12,398 nt of DNA, from NCBI GenBank assembly GCA_964448005.1, contig CAYUUW010000042.1, positions 1-12,398 on the forward strand. The letters are read 5' to 3'. The position numbers and the translations under genes were made by a program. This document shows, piece by piece, positions 6,272 through 12,398 of this stretch. Source of the stretch: CAYUUW01 sp964448005. Its GTDB lineage: Bacteria > Patescibacteriota > Gracilibacteria > UM-FILTER-43-11. The notes beneath the pieces were generated by a model. It did no database searches and was not told the origin of the DNA. It was given only the letters and a program-made list of their open reading frames with translations. How positions within the stretch are numbered: position 1 is the stretch's first letter; every line of letters begins with the position of its first letter.

Positions 6272-8944
6272 TTAGGTCGTTTGTTTAAAGGCATCAATAA
6301 ATTTTGTCAGAATTTCCCTTTTCTCCTTCTTTAATCCTTTTTGCTTACAAGCCTTTTCAGCAACCTTTTTAAGCTCGTCTACATTATAAATTCTCGCCAT
6401 TTCTTTTAAATTGAAACTTATCCCCCTACTTGTACTACGACCCCTTTGTCCTTTTAAAAATTGAATTAAATTCTTTTTACTATTGCTAATGAGTGTCAGA
6501 ATATATTTATTTATCTGATTTTTATCTTTTTTATCGAAAGTTTCCCAATTAGTCAGCCATTGGTAGAGAATAAAACACCAATCTCTTTCAGCAGGAAAGT
6601 CATTAAAAATATTGTGACTGTTTTTGATAAAATGATCTTTTAGCCTGTCTGATGCTGTTGCTTTGATAGATTCTAGATTTAGGTTGTTTTGGATATTCTC
6701 TATCCCATCGCTATTTCGTTCTTTACTACAACTCATAGTGACATGTACAGCGAACGGAAGGCTGGGCGTATTTTTAATGATATTTTCAATTGTCTTCTGT
6801 ATTTTTTTAGGATCAATCTTTTCATTGATGAGATTAAGCATAAGATATTTTGCTTTGTCATATTCTGAGTTCCAAAGATTATCTGTTCCTTCAATAGAGA
6901 AGCGTTCAATATTTTTATAAATAAAATTAATCAAATTCCCCCCAGTTTCATTATTAATTCTGTCTAAATGAAGCCAATCTAACTTCTCAAGGAATTCTTT
7001 CAACTTTCCTTCTTTTTGAAGTGCCCATAAAAAGTTTTCTATGTTTTTCTCTGAATTATTTTCCTTATTCCATATATCAATAACAGTTTCAAAGTAAACA
7101 TCAGGAATTTCATCTACAGGAACCTTGAGTAAAAAATATTTATTAAAAGATGTTGAATGTATTCTTTTTTCTTGACGAGCATGTGAGACAGAGGCATTTC
7201 GTGGAAATAATTCACTTAAAATTTTAGTTACCATTTCAATTTCTATCCCATTATCAATATTCTTTTCTAATAGACTTTTAACATGGGCATCTTTAATTTG
7301 ATTTTTCTTTTGCTCATCCCGACTCGCAATTAGACCCCAAGGGTTAAGTAGCCCATCATCTTGGTGTCGTCTGTCCACATAAAACCACCAATTCTCATAA
7401 ATATCGTTATAGATATTCACGTAAAATACCTTAATAAACTCAAGCAATATGAAATCTTGTAAATTGACCTCATTGGCTACGGGGGGCAAAGAAGCAGAAA
7501 GACTTCCTATATATCTTTTTGCTACCCTTAAAGTTTTAAACTTTTTTGATAAATTTGTTCTATAGATATAAGAGACATGCTCATCGAATTTTTCAATCTC
7601 CTCTCTGGTGATTAATCCTTTCATTAAGAGATCATAAAAAATCTTATCAATCCATGAGAGCCTAATGTCTGTTTTTAGATTATCGCCATCTTGAGGAATG
7701 GCACCGTCGGAAAATAGAATAAATTTATCTATTGAACTTTGTTCAATTTTTGGCAGTACGACAATTTTTTGAATGATTTTTTCTAAAAATTCTGGACCCA
7801 CCTTATCTGTGTGCTGACTCAATTTTCTGACCACAACCTCATGGTCCATGCTAAGAAGGAAAGAGGTGTTTTTGAAATTAGAGCTCAACCTTATCATTTT
7901 GAAAACAAATAGCATTTCATCAGTATCAAGACGGTCGATGTCATCTACAACTATTAGTATTTTTTTCCCAATTCTTGCTATGTAGTCTTCAATTTTAGCT
8001 TTTATATCTTTTAAGCTGTCCTTTTCATATACCAGATTTATGCCAATTTTTGATAGACCAGCTAGCATAAAACTCTGATATTTCTTAAAAGTTTTGCGAA
8101 TGTCTGGGATGATATATTGCTTACTTATGACATTCTCAAGCTCATTATAAAAAGCCAGCAATATACCTTCTGAATTTTTAAAATACCAAGGATCAAAATT
8201 TATAGTTAAAAACTCGTCATTATTCTTGAACTTTCTTAAAAGTAAGTTAATTGCTGATGTTTTTCCTTCGCCCCACCGCCCATAAAGACCAAAAACATAC
8301 GAATCTTCAAACTGCATTCCGCATATTTCTTTGTACAACCCTTCAATAAATTCTGATCTGCCAAACAAATCCTGAGCTTCATAAATAATAGGTTCATCTA
8401 AAAGCGAATATTTATTAGTATTATTCTGAGTTTCAGTTCGGTCATGTTTTTTATTAGAATAACTTGCGATAAGCCAAAATAATACCATTACAATAACAGC
8501 AATTGAAAAGGCTTGAACTTCCAACGTCTGTACAAAAAAGATTGTTAGCTTATTTCTTAAAAAGAAAACTATAGTAAATATTAAAAATAAACTGATGTAA
8601 TCGGGATAAAGGAGATTTTTTTTATCTATAATCTTTGTATTCTTATAACGATGCCATAAATTGCATAGCCTTTTGTAACTCAAAATAAGCATTAATAAAA
8701 TTAAGGCCATTATTGGCAACAGATGACTTTCATTAAAAAAAGTTAATTTGGTACTAACGTATTGATTCTTAATTAGAATAGGGAATATGAGATACCAAAA
8801 TCCAAAGGTAAATAAGAATGTTGTAATAAATGGAATAATATATCTGGAGTAACGTTTAAGCTGCTTAACTAGAAAATAAAGTACTGACAAAGCAAGGCTT
8901 GTTAATATCAAAATCGAAACTGCCAATCTAATTTCTTCACTCAT
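6272..8944 (-). CDS. Membrane-anchored KAP-family P-loop NTPase
   Basis: An 890-residue protein. Hydrophobic segments near residues 5-27, 36-58, 75-91, 116-130 and 145-161 indicate about five N-terminal membrane helices. The NTPase domain follows from about 190. Its Walker A is GRWGEGKT (222-229), followed by the KAP-typical INFDPWYF (about 248-255) and Walker B ILIVVDDIDRLD (329-340, Asp334/Asp335). A sensor-like FLLSMDHEVV lies near 362-371. The remaining roughly 490 residues are charged, helix-rich and not recognised. KAP NTPases include animal Kidins220 and phage-excluding PifA of the F plasmid; bacterial members are sporadic and often on mobile DNA. Here the gene is far more AT-rich than its neighbours, stands alone, and sits beside a tRNA gene, all signs of transfer. 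A defence or membrane-surveillance role is inference only. The ATG start is preceded by AAAACC and a palindrome, not a Shine-Dalgarno. The stop is TAA. Confidence 0.9.
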   Translation of the reverse strand: MSEEIRLAVSILILTSLALSVLYFLVKQLKRYSRYIIPFITTFLFTFGFWYLIFPILIKNQYVSTKLTFFNESHLLPIMALILLMLILSYKRLCNLWHRYKNTKIIDKKNLLYPDYISLFLIFTIVFFLRNKLTIFFVQTLEVQAFSIAVIVMVLFWLIASYSNKKHDRTETQNNTNKYSLLDEPIIYEAQDLFGRSEFIEGLYKEICGMQFEDSYVFGLYGRWGEGKTSAINLLLRKFKNNDEFLTINFDPWYFKNSEGILLAFYNELENVISKQYIIPDIRKTFKKYQSFMLAGLSKIGINLVYEKDSLKDIKAKIEDYIARIGKKILIVVDDIDRLDTDEMLFVFKMIRLSSNFKNTSFLLSMDHEVVVRKLSQHTDKVGPEFLEKIIQKIVVLPKIEQSSIDKFILFSDGAIPQDGDNLKTDIRLSWIDKIFYDLLMKGLITREEIEKFDEHVSYIYRTNLSKKFKTLRVAKRYIGSLSASLPPVANEVNLQDFILLEFIKVFYVNIYNDIYENWWFYVDRRHQDDGLLNPWGLIASRDEQKKNQIKDAHVKSLLEKNIDNGIEIEMVTKILSELFPRNASVSHARQEKRIHSTSFNKYFLLKVPVDEIPDVYFETVIDIWNKENNSEKNIENFLWALQKEGKLKEFLEKLDWLHLDRINNETGGNLINFIYKNIERFSIEGTDNLWNSEYDKAKYLMLNLINEKIDPKKIQKTIENIIKNTPSLPFAVHVTMSCSKERNSDGIENIQNNLNLESIKATASDRLKDHFIKNSHNIFNDFPAERDWCFILYQWLTNWETFDKKDKNQINKYILTLISNSKKNLIQFLKGQRGRSTSRGISFNLKEMARIYNVDELKKVAEKACKQKGLKKEKREILTKFIDAFKQTT

Positions 8945-8950
8945 TGGTTT

Positions 8951-8962
8951 TATTGATCAATA
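8951..8962. repeat. Perfect 12-bp palindrome next to the KAP start codon
   Basis: TATTGATCAATA reads the same on both strands. It ends six bases from the ATG at 8944, occupying the place of a ribosome-binding site. It could be a repressor site or simply AT-rich coincidence. Confidence 0.5.
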
Positions 8963-8984
8963 TGCCTCAAATATTACAAGAGAT

Positions 8985-9015
8985 ACTAATAATTCGCTAT
9001 ACAGAACTTATTAGT
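8985..9015. promoter_or_regulatory. Inverted repeat, candidate operator of the KAP gene
   Basis: ACTAATAA (8985-8992) and TTATTAGT (9008-9015) are a perfect 8-bp inverted repeat with a 15-bp spacer, centred about 56 bp upstream of the KAP start. The spacer contains the best -10-like element, a typical arrangement for a dimeric repressor site. Confidence 0.45.
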
Positions 9016-9027
9016 TAACTAGGGCAA
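8998..9027 (-). promoter_or_regulatory. Possible KAP gene promoter
   Basis: On the minus strand, TTGCCC (9022-9027) and TGTATA (8998-9003) are separated by 18 bp. The -10 is a modest match. The inverted repeat at 8985-9015 encloses it. Confidence 0.3.
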
Positions 9028-9048
9028 ATTCACATAAGACAAATTCAC
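9025..9048. repeat. Two direct copies of CAAATTCAC, 15 bp apart
   Basis: Copies lie at 9025-9033 and 9040-9048. They sit upstream of the candidate KAP promoter and near the right edge of the AT-rich block, so they could be regulator-binding or recombination-associated repeats. Confidence 0.4.
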
Positions 9049-9073
9049 GCCTAACTTGTTCAACAAAGGTGTT

Positions 9074-9092
9074 CCACTTTAATCTCAAGTGG
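9074..9092. repeat. Small hairpin at the right edge of the AT-rich block
   Basis: CCACTT and AAGTGG form a 6-bp stem around a 7-nt loop. It overlaps the first bases of the tRNA-like repeat at 9090-9102. There is no T-run on either side, so it is not an obvious terminator. Confidence 0.35.
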
Positions 9093-9102
9093 CCTGCCAA
9101 AA
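9090..9102 (+). repeat. Putative attachment-site repeat, distal copy
   Basis: The sequence tggcctgccaaaa matches the tRNA-Glu 3' end at 5903-5916 in the same orientation with one base deleted. It lies where the AT-rich composition ends. Confidence 0.35.
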
Positions 9103-9110
9103 TTCAGGAG

Positions 9111-9130
9111 AAAAAGGCCAAGGTCCTTTT
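9111..9130 (-). terminator. Terminator candidate downstream of the sensor kinase
   Basis: On the minus strand, AAAAGG and CCTTTT pair around a 7-nt loop, and the second arm runs on as a five-T tract. It lies about 110 nt past the kinase stop codon. The intervening GC-rich stretch (9131-9238) shows nothing else convincing. Confidence 0.35.
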
Positions 9131-9238
9131 CGCCGTGCGGCGGCCAGGGCGTCCCGATGCCTGCCCTGAGGAAGCCGAAAGGTCCCGGAGTGGCAGAATA
9201 CGCTCTGCTTTTTAGGGTCTCGGAGAGCCAACGGGCCT

Positions 9239-11467
9239 TTATTCCGCAGCCTTCTTTTTTTTCACCAGTGCGGGAGGAATCAGCTTGAGGGAGAAATGGA
9301 AGGTGGAGCCCTTCCCCTCCTGGCTTTCGAACCAGATTTTTTCGCCGGAAGAGGCCAGAATGATCTTCGCCAGGAAAAGGCTCAGGCCTGCCCCATCGGG
9401 ATAGACCGAGGACGCCTGGGCCCCGCGGAAAAACTTGCCGAACACCTTGGCCTGCTCCGAAGGAGGGATGCCCGGGCCCTTGTCCGAAAGGCTCACTACG
9501 GCTTTTTTGGCGTCCTTGTCGATCCGGATCGCAAGCGAAAGCCGGGCGGGGCCTTTGGGGGCGGAGTAGAGGAGAGCATTCTCCACCAGCATCGCAAAAA
9601 CCTCCTCCAGCCTTTTCCTGTCCCCTCTTACCCTGAGTCCTTTGAGCGGGCCGAAGACCGCCCTTGCCACAGCCCCCTTCTGCTGGGCCGCAGATTTCTT
9701 GGCTTGGCGGCGGAAAGACAGGGCCAAATCCTCCAGGGGGATGGATTCCTGCTTGAGAGGAATCCTGCCCCTTTCGATCTCGGCGACATTGAAGAGGATG
9801 TTTCCGAGGGCATTGAGGCGGTCTGCGCCGAGCTCGATCGCATGGACCATTTCCGCCTGATCGGCGGAAAGCCCCCCCAGCGTGCCATCCAGGAGCATTT
9901 GGGAATTCCACCGAATAGCGGTGATGGGCGTGCGGAGCCGGTGGGAAGCGATCTTGATGAACTCGCTCCTGGAACGCTCGCTTTCGGCCTGCTCGGTGAT
10001 GTCCCTCAGCATCCAGATGCGCCCCAGCAGAGCTCCTCCTTCGGCCAATACGGGCTTGGTGCAGAGCGAAAGGATGGCGTAGAAGGGAGCCTTGATGGCG
10101 AGTTCCGCCTCCAGGCTTTTGGCGAAGTCGCCTTCGGCGATGATCCTCCATATGGCCTCGGCAGCCTTTTGGGAGCCTTCGCCCACTTTGGCGGGAGAAA
10201 GAAAGTGGAGCATCCCTGCGGCGTTCCGGCTCCGGGAAGCCTTTGAGGAAGGCTTGGCAAAGAGCTCCTTGAACCTGGCGTTGAAGGCGATGGACCGGTT
10301 GCCTCGATCGAAAAGCACAATCGCCTCATTGGACGATTCCAGGATAGACTTGTACTTCCCCTTCTCTTCCACCAGCCCGGCGGTCTTCTTGTCCAGTTCG
10401 TGGGTCATGGCGTTGAAGCTCTGGGCCAGGTATCCGATCTCGTCCTTGGCGCTGGAGCGGATGTCCTGCTTCAGCTGGCCTCGGCGAACCTTGGCAATGG
10501 CCTCGGTGAGCCACAGGATAGGCCGGACGAATCGGCGGCTGGCGAAATGGCCCAAGATGGCCACAGGCACTCCGATCAGCAGCAGAATGATGCCCAGCAG
10601 AGCCGTGAAGCGGCTGATGGGGGCGTAGGCGGCCTCTTTGGGAATCTGGAGCGCCAGAAGCCAGTCGTTCCCGTCGAAGGAAAAATAGCCCTCCGATTGG
10701 GCCTGGTGCTGAAGGTAGGACGGATCGTACTGGTACTGGCCGACTTCGTTGACGGAAGGATTGCTTTCCGCAGGGGGGCCCTTGTAGGCGATCACCTGCC
10801 CGAACTGGTCCATCAGGTAGGCTTCTGTGGAGGGGTCGGTGCGCTTGAGCAGGTCGGAAAGGACCTGGAGGGGGAATTCGGCCACGAGAAGGCCTATCAC
10901 CTGGCTGTCGGCATCCTGCACGGTGTTGGTGAAGGCCAGGATTTTCTTTCCTGAAAAGGGCGACAGCAGAACGTCGCTGACATGAATGAAGCGGGAGGAG
11001 GCTTCGGCGTACCAATCGTCGGACCCGAAATCCGCGCCCAAGGCGCTTTTGGAGCTGCTGGCGATCACCACCCCCTCCGGATCGGCGAAATGGATCGCGT
11101 CGTACCAGCCCAAGGTGACCAGCCTGCTTTTGAGCACCCTGCTTTTCTCCTCAGCGCTCACGCCGGGGTTCAGCAGAGCCGAATCGCTGATCAGCAGCTG
11201 CATGTCGTTGAAGCGGTCGAAAATGAGCTTGTTGATGTCGTCCAAGGTGCCTTCCGTTTGAATCCTCAGCACCTGATTGATCTGCTCGTCAATGATCCTT
11301 CGCCCCACCTGATGGCTGGAAAGGCCAACAACCGTGACCGAAAAGTAGGTGATCAGGACCATGAGGAGGATCAGCTTGGTTCCGATCCGGAACCCGCCGA
11401 AGAATTCCCTGAGCCTAAGCCAGGCTTTCCTGCTCCTGCCTGATTTTGAGGGGGGTCTTGGGCTCAA
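9239..11467 (-). CDS. Membrane sensor histidine kinase (dCache-like, HAMP, PAS, HisKA, HATPase)
   Basis: A 742-residue protein. TM1 lies at about 30-50, and an extracytoplasmic dCache-like sensor region at about 55-285. TM2 is at about 287-307, HAMP at about 310-365 and a PAS-like domain at about 372-490. The HisKA box ASHRLRTP carries the phospho-acceptor His509. The ATPase has N-box Asn630, G1 DKGPGIP (662-668), F-box VFGKFF (675-680) and G2 GAGLSLF (692-698). It should autophosphorylate and pass phosphate to a response regulator, but none is in the window. Arg510 follows the His where an acidic residue is usual. Translation appears to start at TTG (11467), inside the alpha-oxoamine synthase gene, a 53-nt overlap. 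The next ATG (codon 36) would cut TM1. Overlap implies co-expression with the synthase. The sensed ligand is unknown. The stop is TAA after a basic KKKK tail. Confidence 0.93.
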   Translation of the reverse strand: MSPRPPSKSGRSRKAWLRLREFFGGFRIGTKLILLMVLITYFSVTVVGLSSHQVGRRIIDEQINQVLRIQTEGTLDDINKLIFDRFNDMQLLISDSALLNPGVSAEEKSRVLKSRLVTLGWYDAIHFADPEGVVIASSSKSALGADFGSDDWYAEASSRFIHVSDVLLSPFSGKKILAFTNTVQDADSQVIGLLVAEFPLQVLSDLLKRTDPSTEAYLMDQFGQVIAYKGPPAESNPSVNEVGQYQYDPSYLQHQAQSEGYFSFDGNDWLLALQIPKEAAYAPISRFTALLGIILLLIGVPVAILGHFASRRFVRPILWLTEAIAKVRRGQLKQDIRSSAKDEIGYLAQSFNAMTHELDKKTAGLVEEKGKYKSILESSNEAIVLFDRGNRSIAFNARFKELFAKPSSKASRSRNAAGMLHFLSPAKVGEGSQKAAEAIWRIIAEGDFAKSLEAELAIKAPFYAILSLCTKPVLAEGGALLGRIWMLRDITEQAESERSRSEFIKIASHRLRTPITAIRWNSQMLLDGTLGGLSADQAEMVHAIELGADRLNALGNILFNVAEIERGRIPLKQESIPLEDLALSFRRQAKKSAAQQKGAVARAVFGPLKGLRVRGDRKRLEEVFAMLVENALLYSAPKGPARLSLAIRIDKDAKKAVVSLSDKGPGIPPSEQAKVFGKFFRGAQASSVYPDGAGLSLFLAKIILASSGEKIWFESQEGKGSTFHFSLKLIPPALVKKKKAAE

Positions 11468-12398
11468 GAGGATTGAGTTTAACCTTTAATCGGGAGCTTT
11501 CGGTTTTCTGGAGGGGGATCCGGCCCTCCATGTCCCGCAGCACCTCCAGCAAGCGATCGACCTCCTGGGGAGTGTTGGCCGCCGTGAGCTGGACCCGAAA
11601 GCCGGCCTCGTGGCGAGGAACCAGGGGGTAAGGGGCCAAAGTGACGTAGATTCCCCGCTGATGGAGGAGCTCTCCGGCAAGATGGACCTGCTCGGGGTCC
11701 TCCAGGGTGATGCGGTAGACCGGAAAGCCGGTGCGATTGTCGTTGCGCAGGCCGAGCTCTTCCATTCCCTGCTCCAACCGGCGCGAAAGGCCGTAGAGGC
11801 GGGCGCGGATGGCATCCCCTTCCAGGCGATTGAGCTTGAGCGAGGCCAGCAGGCAGCTGAGGGCGGGGATGGGAGCGGGGCCGGAATAAAGGTAGGGGTC
11901 CAGGCAAGCCTTCAGGAAAGGCTTGGATTCCGGCGTGCATCCGATGAATCCCAATAGAGCGGAATAGGCCTTGGACAGGCCGGCGATGTAGATGACCCGT
12001 TCGTAGCCTTGCCCGTAATGGCGAATCACTCCCCCTCCCCCTGCGCCGAAAGGCGAAGATTCTGCAGGGGACCTCTCCCCCAGCACGCCGAACCCGTGGG
12101 CGTCGTCGATGTAAAGGAAGGCATCGTACTTCTGGCAGAGCGCCAGAAGCCCGGGGACATCGGCGGCGTAGCCGTGCATGCTGTAGACCCCGTCGACGCA
12201 GATCAGCTTCTTTTTGGCTTGGCTCTGAGCCAGCTTTTCCTCCAAGTCCCGGCAATCGTTGTGGGCGAAAGGGATGATGCTGGCTCCGTACTGGGTGGCC
12301 CGCATGCAGCCGTCATAAATGGTCTTGTGGGCTCGCCTGTCCCCTCGCTTCCGTTGGCAAGCTTTCGTTCCAGTGAATCCTGGTGAGAGCGAAACAGA
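11415..12398 (-). CDS. Alpha-oxoamine synthase (BioF/KBL/CqsA-like PLP enzyme), 5' end missing
   Basis: 328 codons are visible; the N-terminus lies beyond the right edge. The PLP fold type I markers of the family are clear. These are AHKTIYDGCM, VDGVYSMHGYAADVPGLLAL and YIDDAHGFGVLGE (with the Asp and His expected near PLP), then GLSKAYSALLGF with the Schiff-base lysine. The C-terminal domain ends in RVQLTAANTPQEVDRLLEVL. Members condense an acyl-CoA (or acyl-ACP) with an amino acid with loss of CO2. Examples are 8-amino-7-oxononanoate synthase, 2-amino-3-ketobutyrate ligase, 5-aminolevulinate synthase and the autoinducer synthases CqsA/LqsA. Specificity cannot be read from this fragment. Its 3' end overlaps the sensor kinase start by 53 nt. 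The first 24 or so visible residues, before AHKTIYDG, align poorly with the family (see findings). The stop is TAG. Confidence 0.88.
   Translation of the reverse strand, partial: SVSLSPGFTGTKACQRKRGDRRAHKTIYDGCMRATQYGASIIPFAHNDCRDLEEKLAQSQAKKKLICVDGVYSMHGYAADVPGLLALCQKYDAFLYIDDAHGFGVLGERSPAESSPFGAGGGGVIRHYGQGYERVIYIAGLSKAYSALLGFIGCTPESKPFLKACLDPYLYSGPAPIPALSCLLASLKLNRLEGDAIRARLYGLSRRLEQGMEELGLRNDNRTGFPVYRITLEDPEQVHLAGELLHQRGIYVTLAPYPLVPRHEAGFRVQLTAANTPQEVDRLLEVLRDMEGRIPLQKTESSRLKVKLNPLEPKTPLKIRQEQESLA

Larger units (their letters stand above)
5903..9102. mobile_element. Candidate small AT-rich insertion at tRNA-Glu carrying a KAP NTPase
   Basis: Base composition drops sharply just after the tRNA and recovers near 9100, close to an imperfect direct repeat of the tRNA 3' end. 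The only gene inside is the KAP NTPase. No integrase, transposase or terminal inverted repeat is visible, so the unit would have to be a remnant or be mobilised in trans. The composition shift and tRNA position are direct observations; the mobility is inference. Confidence 0.35.

Noticed and set aside
5914..9238. Integrase or transposase accompanying the KAP gene
   Set aside because: No second substantial frame exists in this block and no recombinase motif was found; mobility would have to be supplied from elsewhere.
9060..10151. Minus-strand frame of 363 codons rich in Arg, Gly and Pro
   Set aside because: It lies mostly within the sensor kinase gene in another frame and has the composition of a GC-rich shadow frame; it shows no domain.
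9296..10246. Plus-strand frame of 316 codons
   Set aside because: It is antisense to the kinase catalytic region, whose motifs are unmistakable, and has no family motif of its own.
11479..12255. Minus-strand frame of 258 codons
   Set aside because: It is an alternate frame of the alpha-oxoamine synthase gene, Arg/Pro-rich and without motifs.
1..12398. CRISPR array or reverse-transcriptase-based system
   Set aside because: No regularly spaced repeats and no Cas or reverse transcriptase motifs (such as YxDD) were seen in any long frame.
1..12398. Recoded TGA (code 25, as in Gracilibacteria)
   Set aside because: All long frames stay open under the standard code and close at TAG or TAA, so nothing requires TGA to be read as an amino acid.

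Overview
The window carries five protein genes, all on the minus strand, and one tRNA on the plus strand. Two of the protein genes run off the window edges. The organism looks bacterial. A very large secreted protein (acidic linker, macroglobulin-like segment, LamG, Ig-like modules), an SLH-domain surface protein, and a histidine kinase with an H-R-L-R-T-P box together suggest a Patescibacteria/CPR-type lineage or another poorly known environmental group. That placement is weak inference. The standard genetic code fits: every complete gene closes at TAG or TAA, and the long frames stay open with TGA read as stop.

Layout. (1) 1-5759 is a cell-surface block. An SLH/FN3-type secreted protein has its own recognisable sigma70-like promoter. 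It is followed by the start of a giant surface protein whose C-terminus lies beyond position 1. A strong GC-stemmed inverted repeat sits between them. (2) 5792-5913 holds a divergently transcribed tRNA-Glu(CTC) with promoter and encoded CCA. (3) About 5914-9100 is a conspicuously AT-rich block in otherwise GC-rich DNA. It has roughly 360 bp of structured non-coding DNA, one 890-residue KAP-family P-loop NTPase with several N-terminal membrane segments, and a palindrome-rich control region. An imperfect copy of the tRNA 3' end lies at the far boundary, so the block looks like a small cargo unit inserted at the tRNA gene. (4) 9239-12398 holds a dCache-like/HAMP/PAS/HisKA/HATPase sensor kinase overlapping the 3' end of an alpha-oxoamine synthase gene (BioF/KBL/CqsA superfamily).

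How they may work together. The SLH protein and the giant LamG/Ig protein probably both act at the cell envelope. The KAP NTPase is an isolated, compositionally foreign gene next to a tRNA, a setting typical of accessory genes; a defence or exclusion role is possible but unproven. The alpha-oxoamine synthase and sensor kinase are translationally overlapping. This recalls the synthase/sensor pairing of CqsA/CqsS and LqsA/LqsS alpha-hydroxyketone signalling, although ordinary biotin or threonine metabolism remains possible for the enzyme.
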